Source: Actinomycetales bacterium (GTDB taxonomy: Bacteria > Actinomycetota > Actinomycetes > Actinomycetales > Cellulomonadaceae). Taken from it: a DNA stretch of 16,116 nt. Positions 5,701-12,278 of the stretch are shown one piece after another. The stretch spans positions 1 to 16,116 of the forward strand of contig JAAYZM010000280.1 of the NCBI GenBank assembly GCA_012514835.1, read 5' to 3'. The translations under genes were made by a program, and so were the position numbers. Under the pieces are notes generated by a model. The model searched no databases and was not told the origin of the DNA. It saw only the letters and a list, made by a program, of their open reading frames with translations. Each line of letters begins with the position of its first letter. Within the stretch, counting starts at the first letter, position 1.

Positions 5701-7083
5701 GTGGCAGAGAGCCGCACCGAGTTCGACATCGTCGTCCTGGGCGGAGGCAGCGGCGGTTACGCCACCGCGCTGCGCGCCTCCCAGCTGGGTCTGTCCGTCG
5801 CCCTCGTCGAGGGTGCCAAGGTCGGCGGGACGTGCCTGCACAACGGCTGCATCCCCACCAAGGCGCTCCTGCACGCCGCCGAGCTCGCCGACCAGGCGCG
5901 CGAGTCGAGCCACTTCGGGGTCAACGCGACCCTCGAGGGCATCGACATGGCCGGGGTCAACAACTACAAGGACACCGTGATCGGCGGCCTGTACAAGGGC
6001 CTGCAGGGTCTCGTGAAGTCTCGTGGCGTGACGATGGTCGAGGGCTGGGGCAAGCTCGTGGGTCCCGACGCCGTCGAGGTCGACGGCGTGCGCTACACGG
6101 GCAAGCACGTCGTGCTCGCCACGGGCTCGTACGCTCGCTCGCTGCCCGGGCTCGAGATCGGCGGACGCGTCCTGACGTCCGACCAGGCGCTCGCGCTCGA
6201 CTGGGTCCCGAAGTCCGCCGTCGTGCTCGGTGGTGGCGTGATCGGTGCCGAGTTCGCGAGCGTGTGGCGCTCCTTCGGCGCCGAGGTCACGATCATCGAG
6301 GCGCTCCCGAACCTCCTGCCGAACGAGGACCCGGCCCTCTCCAAGGCCTTCGAGCGCGCCTACCGCAAGCGCGGCATCGCGTTCCACACGGGCGTGCGCT
6401 TCTCCGGTGTCACGCAGGACGGCTCGGGCGTGCACGTCACGCTCGAGGACGGCAAGGCGTTCGACGCGGACCTCCTGCTCGTCGCCGTGGGCCGCGGCCC
6501 GCGCACCGCAGACCTCGGCTACGAGGCGCAGGGCATCACGCTCGACCGCGGCTTCGTCATCACGAACGACCGCCTCCACACGGGCGTCGGCAACGTGTAC
6601 GCCGTCGGCGACATCGTCCCCGGCCTGCAGCTCGCTCACCGCGGCTTCGCCCAGGGCATCTTCGTCGCGGAGGAGATCGCGGGGCTCAACCCCGCCCCGA
6701 TCGTCGAGTCGGGCATCCCGCGCGTCACGTACGCCGAGCCCGAGGTCGCCTCCGTGGGCCTCACCCAGACCGCGGCGGAGGCCGAGTTCGGCGCCGACGC
6801 CGTCGAGACGCTCGACTACAACCTCGCGGGCAACGGCAAGAGCAAGATCCTCGGCACCACGGGCTTCGTGAAGCTCGTGCGCCGCAAGGATGGCCCCGTG
6901 GTCGGGGTGCACATGATCGGCGCCCGCGTGGGCGAGCTCATCGGCGAGGGCCAGCTCATCGTCAACTGGGAGGCCCACCCCGAGGACGTCGCGAGCCTCG
7001 TGCACGCGCACCCCACCCAGAACGAGGCTCTCGGCGAGGCCCACCTGGCCCTGGCCGGCAAGCCGCTGCACGCCCACAACTGA
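5701..7083 (+). CDS. lpdA: Dihydrolipoyl dehydrogenase (E3)
   Basis: A 460-residue FAD/NAD enzyme that reoxidises dihydrolipoamide on E2 of the 2-oxoacid dehydrogenase complexes, passing electrons to NAD+. The FAD-binding motif is at 14-19 (GGGSGG), the redox disulfide is C45-C50 in GGTCLHNGCIPTK, the NAD-binding motif is GGGVIGAEFASVW (177-189), the second FAD motif is VYAVGDIVPG (299-308), and the catalytic dyad H437/E442 is in HAHPTQNEALGE. The usual CLNVGC is CLHNGC here, a form I associate with actinobacterial enzymes. The GTG at 5701 has AAGGAG 5 bases upstream. sucB follows after 41 bases with its own ribosome binding site, so E3 and E2 are almost certainly co-transcribed. Confidence 0.97.
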   Translation: MAESRTEFDIVVLGGGSGGYATALRASQLGLSVALVEGAKVGGTCLHNGCIPTKALLHAAELADQARESSHFGVNATLEGIDMAGVNNYKDTVIGGLYKGLQGLVKSRGVTMVEGWGKLVGPDAVEVDGVRYTGKHVVLATGSYARSLPGLEIGGRVLTSDQALALDWVPKSAVVLGGGVIGAEFASVWRSFGAEVTIIEALPNLLPNEDPALSKAFERAYRKRGIAFHTGVRFSGVTQDGSGVHVTLEDGKAFDADLLLVAVGRGPRTADLGYEAQGITLDRGFVITNDRLHTGVGNVYAVGDIVPGLQLAHRGFAQGIFVAEEIAGLNPAPIVESGIPRVTYAEPEVASVGLTQTAAEAEFGADAVETLDYNLAGNGKSKILGTTGFVKLVRRKDGPVVGVHMIGARVGELIGEGQLIVNWEAHPEDVASLVHAHPTQNEALGEAHLALAGKPLHAHN

Positions 7084-7108
7084 GTCGCGGCAAGACCGCT
7101 CGAAACAC

Positions 7109-7114
7109 GAGGAG
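7109..7114 (+). promoter_or_regulatory. Ribosome binding site of sucB
   Basis: GAGGAG lies 10 bases before the ATG at 7125 in the short gap after lpdA. It fixes the E2 start even though the same frame is open far upstream through lpdA. Confidence 0.75.
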
Positions 7115-7124
7115 AAACGACGTC

Positions 7125-8945
7125 ATGAGCGACGCAGTGCAGATGCCGGCCCTGGGTGAGTCCGTCACCGAGGGAACCGTGACCCGCTGGCTCAAGGCCG
7201 AGGGCGACACCGTCGCCGTCGACGAGCCGCTGCTCGAGGTCTCGACCGACAAGGTCGACACCGAGATCCCTTCGCCCTTCGCGGGCGTGCTCGAGAAGAT
7301 CCTGGTCCCCGAGGACGAGACGGTCGAGGTCGGTACGGACCTCGCCCTGATCGGCAGCGGAGAGGGTGCGGGGTCCGACGGCGCCGCACCCGCCGCCGAG
7401 GCTCCGGCGGCGGCCGACGCTCCCGCAGAGCCCGCGGCTCCGGCAGCACAGGAGCCCGAGGCTCCGGCAGCACAGGAGCCCGCGCCCGCCGCCGAGGCCC
7501 CCGCGCAGGGGCAGGCACCCGCAGCAGCACCGGCCGGTGACGGTCAGGCCGTCCAGATGCCCGCGCTCGGCGAGTCCGTGACCGAGGGCACCGTCACGCG
7601 CTGGCTCAAGGCCGTCGGTGACGACGTCGCCGTCGACGAGCCGCTGCTCGAGGTCTCGACGGACAAGGTCGACACCGAGATCCCGTCGCCGTTCGCCGGA
7701 GTGCTCTCGCAGATCCTGGTCCAGGAGGACGAGACGGTCGAGGTTGGTACCGACCTTGCGCTGATCGGAGACAGCGCGGCCGCCGCGGCTCCCGCGCAGG
7801 AGGCCCCGGCCGCGCCCGAGCCCGTCGCGGTACCGGAGCCTGTGGCGGCCCCCGCCCCGCAGGCCGAGCAGCCCGCGCCCGCGCCGGCTGCCGCCGCCGT
7901 CGAGCCCGCCCCGGTCCCGGCGCCCCGCCCCGCGGCCCCCGCGGAGGAGGCAGCACCGGCACCCGCCGCTCCCGCGCCGTCCGCCCCGGAGAGCACCCCG
8001 GCCGCTGCGGCCCAGCGCTCGGGCTACCTCACGCCGCTCGTGCGCAAGCTCGCGGCCGAGAAGGGCGTCGACACGGACTCCCTGGTCGGCACGGGCGTGG
8101 GTGGCCGGATCCGCAAGGAGGACGTGCTCGCCGCCGCGGCGACGCCGTCGTCGGCCCCCGCTCCCGCCGCGGCCGCGGGTGCCGCTGCGCCGAGCGCAGC
8201 GCCGTCGACCGTCCTCCCGGTCTCGCCGCTGCGCGGGACCACGGAGAAGGCGAGCCGGTTGCGTCAGATCATCGCCGAGCGCATGGTCGAGTCCCTGCAC
8301 TCGCAGGCCCAGCTCACCACCGTCGTCGAGGTGGACGTCACGCGCGTCGCCGCGCTCCGCGCGAAGGCGAAGGCGTCCTTCAAGGAGCGCGAGGGAGTGA
8401 ACCTCACGTTCCTGCCGTTCTTCGTGCTCGCCGCGATCGAGGCGCTCCAGGCGTACCCGAAGATCAACGCGGTGCTCGAGGACAACGAGATCACCTACCC
8501 CGCCCAGGAGCACGTCGGCATCGCCGTCGACACCGAGCGCGGCCTGCTGGTGCCCGTCATCAAGAACGCGGGCGACCTCGACCTGGCCGGCATCTCGAAG
8601 GCGATCGTGGACCTCGCCGGACGAACGCGCGAGAACAAGGTGAAGCCGGACGAGCTGAGCGGTGCGACGTTCACCATCACGAACACGGGATCGGGGGGCG
8701 CGCTCATCGACACGCCCATCGTCAACGTGGGCAACTCCGCGATCCTCGGCACGGGCACGATCGTCAAGCGCCCTGCCGTGATCAAGGGGCCCGACGGCGA
8801 GGACGTCATCGCGATCCGCTCGATGTGCTTCCTCTCGCTGTCCTACGACCACCGCCTGGTGGACGGCGCGGACGCCGCCCGGTACCTCTCGGCGATCAAG
8901 GCCCGCATCGAGGAAGGCGCCTTCGAGTCCGCCGTCGGTCTCTAG
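7125..8945 (+). CDS. sucB: Dihydrolipoamide acyltransferase (E2) of the pyruvate/2-oxoglutarate dehydrogenase complex
   Basis: A 606-residue E2 that carries acyl groups on lipoyl arms and transfers them to CoA. It has two lipoyl domains (about 5-77 and 143-215) with modified lysines K43 and K181 in VSTDKVDTE. Each is followed by a long Ala/Pro linker (78-142 and 216-298). Next come a peripheral subunit-binding domain (about 299-336, YLTPLVRKLAAEKGVD), another linker, and the catalytic domain (about 375-606) with the acyltransferase motif YDHRLVDGADA, catalytic H576 and D580. In actinobacteria one such E2 commonly serves both the pyruvate dehydrogenase and the OdhA-type 2-oxoglutarate dehydrogenase, so either sucB or aceF/dlaT naming is defensible. 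The two lipoyl domains differ at only five of 73 positions. LipB and LipA, encoded nearby, modify these lysines. Confidence 0.96.
   Translation: MSDAVQMPALGESVTEGTVTRWLKAEGDTVAVDEPLLEVSTDKVDTEIPSPFAGVLEKILVPEDETVEVGTDLALIGSGEGAGSDGAAPAAEAPAAADAPAEPAAPAAQEPEAPAAQEPAPAAEAPAQGQAPAAAPAGDGQAVQMPALGESVTEGTVTRWLKAVGDDVAVDEPLLEVSTDKVDTEIPSPFAGVLSQILVQEDETVEVGTDLALIGDSAAAAAPAQEAPAAPEPVAVPEPVAAPAPQAEQPAPAPAAAAVEPAPVPAPRPAAPAEEAAPAPAAPAPSAPESTPAAAAQRSGYLTPLVRKLAAEKGVDTDSLVGTGVGGRIRKEDVLAAAATPSSAPAPAAAAGAAAPSAAPSTVLPVSPLRGTTEKASRLRQIIAERMVESLHSQAQLTTVVEVDVTRVAALRAKAKASFKEREGVNLTFLPFFVLAAIEALQAYPKINAVLEDNEITYPAQEHVGIAVDTERGLLVPVIKNAGDLDLAGISKAIVDLAGRTRENKVKPDELSGATFTITNTGSGGALIDTPIVNVGNSAILGTGTIVKRPAVIKGPDGEDVIAIRSMCFLSLSYDHRLVDGADAARYLSAIKARIEEGAFESAVGL
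7137..7769 (+). repeat. Duplicated lipoyl-domain coding segments
   Basis: Codons 5-77 (7137-7355) and 143-215 (7551-7769) of sucB form a direct repeat with a 414-base period. The encoded 73-residue domains differ at five positions (E22/V160, T29/D167, E58/S196, K59/Q197, P62/Q200). This points to a recent duplication or continuing gene conversion. Confidence 0.88.
7436..7482 (+). repeat. 24-base tandem repeat in the sucB Ala/Pro linker
   Basis: A 23-base unit at 7436-7458 recurs exactly at 7460-7482, period 24 bases. It encodes two copies of an APAAQEP-type octapeptide in the linker between lipoyl domains. An in-frame repeat here can change linker length without breaking the protein. Confidence 0.85.
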
Positions 8946-8958
8946 GACTCGCACGCAC

Positions 8959-8996
8959 CTGCCCTCGCCCGCACGTCAGCATGCGGGTGGGGGCAG
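8959..8996 (+). terminator. Hairpin between sucB and the epimerase gene
   Basis: Positions 8959-8973 pair with 8982-8996 over 15 bp including two G-T wobbles, with an 8-base loop. It starts 14 bases after the sucB stop and lies 28 bases before the epimerase ATG, with no T-tract. It may attenuate read-through or stabilise the sucB mRNA 3' end rather than stop transcription completely. Confidence 0.55.
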
Positions 8997-9011
8997 CGCT
9001 GCATCTGTCGA

Positions 9012-9018
9012 GAGAGGG
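9012..9018 (+). promoter_or_regulatory. Ribosome binding site of the TIGR01777 epimerase
   Basis: GAGAGGG ends 6 bases before the ATG at 9025. It supports this start and suggests translation from a leadered message that continues from sucB. Confidence 0.6.
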
Positions 9019-9024
9019 TGAGCG

Positions 9025-9945
9025 ATGAGAGTTGTCGTGGCCGGCGCTTCCGGGCTGATCGGGACGGCCCTCGTGGCTCACCTGCGTGGACGCGGCGACG
9101 ACGTGGTGCGCCTCGTCCGCGGGCCCGCCCGAGCGCCGGACGAGCGTTCGTGGGACCCCGCGGCGGGTGAGTTGGACCCGAGCGTGCTGCGCGGCGCCGA
9201 CGGCGTGGTGAACCTCGGTGGAGCGGGCCTCGGTGATCGCCGCTGGACGGCGTCGTACAAGGAGACGATCCGCGTCTCGCGTGTTGACGGCACGTCCCTG
9301 CTCTCCCGCACGCTCGCCCACCTCGCCGACGGACCGGACCACAGACCCGGTGTGCTCGTCCAGGGCACCGCCGTGGGGTTCTATGGCGACCGTGGCACCA
9401 CCTCGCTCGACGAGTCCGCTGCGCGCGGTGCGGGTTTCATCCCCGGCGTGGTCGAGGACTGGGAGCTCGCGACCTCGGCAGCCAGCTCCGCGGGCGTACG
9501 CGTGGCGCTCGCCCGGACGGGCATCGTCCTCGCGCGCGGCGGCGCCCTCTCACGGCTCATCCCCCTCGCTCGGCTCGGGCTCGCCGGGCGGCTCGGCCGC
9601 GGCGACCAGCACTGGGCGTGGATCGGCCTCACCGACGAGGTCAGGGCGCTCACCTTCCTGCTGGACCACGAGGTCTCGGGTCCCGTGAATCTCGTGTCCC
9701 CCGAGCCCGCGACGTGCGCCGAGGTGATCCGGGCTCTTGCGCGGGCCTTCGGTCGGCCCGCCCCGGTGCCCGTCCCGGCGTGGGCGTTGCGGGTCGCGCT
9801 CGGTGAGTTCACGAGCGAGCTCACGAGCTCGCAGCGGGTGGTCCCGGGCGTCCTGGCTGAGCGCGGCTTCGAGTTCACGCACCCGACGCTCACGGGAGCG
9901 ATCCACGCGGCGGTCAGCCCGCGAGCGGACCCACCGGGACGCTGA
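9025..9945 (+). CDS. TIGR01777 family NAD(P)-binding epimerase-like protein
   Basis: A 306-residue member of the short-chain dehydrogenase superfamily (TIGR01777, with a C-terminal DUF1731 domain). Its reaction is not established. The nucleotide-binding motif GASGLIG is at 7-13, NLGGAGL at 63-69, a TAVGFYGDRGTTSLDE segment at 115-130 and a QHWAWIGLTDEV motif at 195-206. The C-terminal domain (about 245-295, VPVPAWALRVALGEF...GFEFTHPTL) is typical of the family. Many actinobacteria, M. tuberculosis among them, have this gene next to the E2 and lipB genes, and the arrangement here fits that: it follows sucB by 79 bases on the same strand. Its last codons overlap the opposite-strand kinase gene by 32 bases. 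A role connected to lipoate enzymes is inferred from context only. Confidence 0.92.
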   Translation: MRVVVAGASGLIGTALVAHLRGRGDDVVRLVRGPARAPDERSWDPAAGELDPSVLRGADGVVNLGGAGLGDRRWTASYKETIRVSRVDGTSLLSRTLAHLADGPDHRPGVLVQGTAVGFYGDRGTTSLDESAARGAGFIPGVVEDWELATSAASSAGVRVALARTGIVLARGGALSRLIPLARLGLAGRLGRGDQHWAWIGLTDEVRALTFLLDHEVSGPVNLVSPEPATCAEVIRALARAFGRPAPVPVPAWALRVALGEFTSELTSSQRVVPGVLAERGFEFTHPTLTGAIHAAVSPRADPPGR

Positions 9946-11212
9946 CCTCCCCCACCTCTGCGTGCCCCAGCACGTCCATCACGCGCCACCCGTCGCGCGT
10001 CTCGACGAGGGCGAGCACGACGGCGCGAGGCTCGGCCTCCGTGCCAGCGACGCGCTGCGCGAACGTGACGGCCACGAGGTCACGCCCGTCGCGTTGACCG
10101 AGCCACTGCGCCTCGAGAACCCTCGCCTGCACGTGCGGGTCCTCGCCCCGCGACTCGAGCGACGCCATGAGCGCCGCGTCCGCCGCGAACGCGGGGCTGC
10201 CCTCGACCGAGACCTCCGCGAGCCGGGCCGGGTCGCCCGAGGTCAGCACCTCCGCCCGTCGCTCGGTCAACAGCGTCGCCGCGGCGGTCGCGTCCGGGCC
10301 GGTCGGACGGTCCGGGAGCACGATCGTCACGCCCACCACGAGAGCCACGGCGCACACCGCCGCGGCGGCGAGGGCCGTGATCCGACGACGCCGGGCGACG
10401 CGCGGGTCCGGCAGGGTGCGCTCGACGCCCGGTGCACCGGTGAGCCGCGTGAGCGCGACCCGCGTGAGGACGGCCGAGTCGGGCAGCTCGACGGGTTCGG
10501 CCGCGGCGGCGTCGAAGCACGCCGTCGCGAGAGCGTCAGGATCGACCCGGTCGAGCAGAGCAGACTCGAGGGCCGCCCTGACCGCCTGGTCCGCAGGTGC
10601 TTCGCCGTCGGCCACCTTGGCTCCTCGGAGGGCGGCGAGGCCCAGCTGCGCGAGCGCATGGACGTCGCCGCGCGCCGTGCCCTGCCCTCGCGGGGAGGTG
10701 AACCCCCGCGTCCCACCGCCCCCGAGGACGATCCCCGCGAGGTCGATCAGGACCGGCCGCCCTCCCGGCGCGAGCACCACGTTCTCGGGAGCGACGTCGC
10801 CGTGCACCAGGCCGTGCGCGTGCAGCGCACCGAGCACCCCCGCGAGCGGCACCACGAGCGTGACGACCTCGCCCGCGGTCCACGCGGGACGCACGGAGAG
10901 CACGGCACCCACCGTGGGCCCGTCGACGGCCTCGGTGATCAGGGCCGTCCGGTGCCCGTCGAGGGCCACCACGTCGACGAGGCGCGCGAGGTGCGGATGC
11001 TCCACCTCGCGGAGCCGGTCGAGGCGATCCACCGCGGCGCGACGTTCCGCGAGGGTCAGGTCGAGGTCGAGGACCCCCACCACCACGCGCCCACCGTCGG
11101 GGGCGTTCGCCGCCCAGGCCGTCCCGCCCGCCCCCACGCCCGCGGGCCCGCGCACCTGATAGCCGCGCGCCCGTAGTGCCGAGGTCAGTCCGGGTTCCGT
11201 GGCGAGGTCCAT
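9914..11212 (-). CDS. Membrane-anchored serine/threonine protein kinase-like protein, probable pseudokinase
   Basis: A 432-residue protein with an N-terminal kinase-like domain (about 15-200), a basic stop-transfer stretch and one membrane helix (about 278-299), and an exported C-terminal domain (about 305-432). The catalytic-loop residues HGDVAPEN (D139, N144) and the metal-binding D157 (IDLAG in place of DFG) are recognisable. The glycine-rich loop is loose (GPAGVGAGG, 22-30), and the ATP-anchoring lysine of the VAVK motif is replaced by G46 in VVVGVL. Little is left of the APE/activation segment. The family is therefore clear but kinase activity is doubtful. The outer domain has the look of a small NTF2-like or lipoprotein-type sensor, which is inference. 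ATG 11212 is chosen as the first start with kinase-like sequence. The gene lies 52 bases after the oxidoreductase gene. Confidence 0.85.
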   Translation of the reverse strand: MDLATEPGLTSALRARGYQVRGPAGVGAGGTAWAANAPDGGRVVVGVLDLDLTLAERRAAVDRLDRLREVEHPHLARLVDVVALDGHRTALITEAVDGPTVGAVLSVRPAWTAGEVVTLVVPLAGVLGALHAHGLVHGDVAPENVVLAPGGRPVLIDLAGIVLGGGGTRGFTSPRGQGTARGDVHALAQLGLAALRGAKVADGEAPADQAVRAALESALLDRVDPDALATACFDAAAAEPVELPDSAVLTRVALTRLTGAPGVERTLPDPRVARRRRITALAAAAVCAVALVVGVTIVLPDRPTGPDATAAATLLTERRAEVLTSGDPARLAEVSVEGSPAFAADAALMASLESRGEDPHVQARVLEAQWLGQRDGRDLVAVTFAQRVAGTEAEPRAVVLALVETRDGWRVMDVLGHAEVGEVSVPVGPLAG

Positions 11213-11248
11213 GGGTCCAGCCAAGCGCCCCCGCGGCCCACGGAGCGG

Positions 11249-11257
11249 TTGTCCACA
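11249..11257 (+). promoter_or_regulatory. Isolated DnaA-box-like 9-mer
   Basis: TTGTCCACA matches the actinobacterial form of the DnaA box exactly and lies in the 52-base gap between the oxidoreductase and pseudokinase genes. No second box is visible nearby, so this is not an origin. It could be a stray match or a regulatory DnaA site for the pseudokinase gene. Confidence 0.35.
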
Positions 11258-11264
11258 GGACGAG

Positions 11265-12278
11265 CTAGCCGAGCGTGACGACCTGCCCGGTGCGGGCGGA
11301 CTCGCGTGCGGCGTCGAGCACGGCGGCCGTGCGCACCGCGTCCCACGGGTCCACCGGGGCCGGTGCACCCTCGCGGATCCACGCGGCCACCGCGCGGTAG
11401 AAGTCGGCGGGCTCTCCGGGCTCCACCGGCACGGGGGTGCGCTGCTCGCCGTGGACCAGCCAGCCCGCGTGCGCGCCATCGGCGTCGAGGCTCGAGAACG
11501 GGTTCGGCTCGCCCTCGAAGCTCGTCACGAGGAACGCGCCGCGGTCGCCGAGCACCCGGGTGCGGGGTCCCGGCGCGCCGACCACTCCCCCGGCGCTCAG
11601 GTGGCTCACCACGCTGTTCGCGTGGGTGAGCGCGAGGAACACGTCGTCGTCCGCGGGTGACTTGAGCCCCCGGACCTCGGCGTACACGCGCACGGCGGGC
11701 CCGAACATCTGGACCGCCGCGTCCACGAGATGCGCCCCGAGGTCGAGCAAGAGCCCACCGCCCACGGTGTCGGTCTCCTTCCACCGGTCGAGCGGCTCGG
11801 GGCGCCACCGCTCCCACCGCCGTTCGAAACGGTGCACCTGGCCGAGCACACCCGCCTCGAGGAGGGCCCGCAAGGTGCGCTGCTCGTCGTCCCACCGGCG
11901 GTTCTGGTAGACGGTCAGGGGCACCGCGGCCGCTTCCGCGTGCTCCACCACGGCCTGTGCGGCGGCAGCATCCGTCGCGAGCGGTTTGTCGACGACGACG
12001 GCGATCCCCGCGTCGATCACCTCGTGCGCCTGGGCCGCATGGTGGGCGGACGGGCTCGTGAGCACCACGACGTCGGGCAGCTCGGCGTCGGCGAGCAGGT
12101 CCGCGAGCGATCCGACGATCCGCGCCCCGGGCACCGCCGCCTGCGCCTGGGCGGCCCGCTCGGGGTTCGACGTCGCGACGTGGCTCACCTCGAGCCCCGC
12201 CCCCTCGATGACGGGGACGTGGAACACCCGGCCACCCAGCCCGTAGCCGACCACCCCGACCCGCACGGGCGCACTCAT
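11265..12278 (-). CDS. Gfo/Idh/MocA family oxidoreductase, IolW/YdgJ-like
   Basis: A 337-residue NAD(P)-dependent sugar or inositol dehydrogenase. The Rossmann motif GYGLGG is at 11-16, followed by RVFHVPVI. DKP at 97-99 supplies the catalytic lysine K98, YQNRRWD is at 124-130, and GGGLLLDLGAHLVDAAVQMFG (173-193) holds the family's catalytic histidine H183 and nearby D179/D186. The combination of VFHVPVI, QNRRWD and the GGGxxxDLGxHLxD motif resembles the scyllo-inositol dehydrogenase (IolW) and YdgJ branch, but the substrate is not proven. The ATG at 12278 overlaps the TGA of the upstream MMPL gene (ATGA), so it is translationally coupled to a transporter. Length is normal for the family. Confidence 0.92.
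   Translation of the reverse strand: MSAPVRVGVVGYGLGGRVFHVPVIEGAGLEVSHVATSNPERAAQAQAAVPGARIVGSLADLLADAELPDVVVLTSPSAHHAAQAHEVIDAGIAVVVDKPLATDAAAAQAVVEHAEAAAVPLTVYQNRRWDDEQRTLRALLEAGVLGQVHRFERRWERWRPEPLDRWKETDTVGGGLLLDLGAHLVDAAVQMFGPAVRVYAEVRGLKSPADDDVFLALTHANSVVSHLSAGGVVGAPGPRTRVLGDRGAFLVTSFEGEPNPFSSLDADGAHAGWLVHGEQRTPVPVEPGEPADFYRAVAAWIREGAPAPVDPWDAVRTAAVLDAARESARTGQVVTLG

Noticed and set aside
5613..8945. A single plus-strand reading frame open for more than 1,100 codons through lpdA into sucB
   Set aside because: Its first half is the wrong frame of lpdA and reads as arginine/glycine-rich sequence. E2 homology begins exactly at the ATG at 7125, which has its own ribosome binding site, so there is no fusion protein.
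6816..8954. A 712-codon minus-strand open frame antisense to sucB and the end of lpdA
   Set aside because: It mirrors the Ala/Pro linkers and lipoyl domains, with Arg/Gly/Asp-rich low-complexity sequence. There is no domain and no plausible ribosome binding site.
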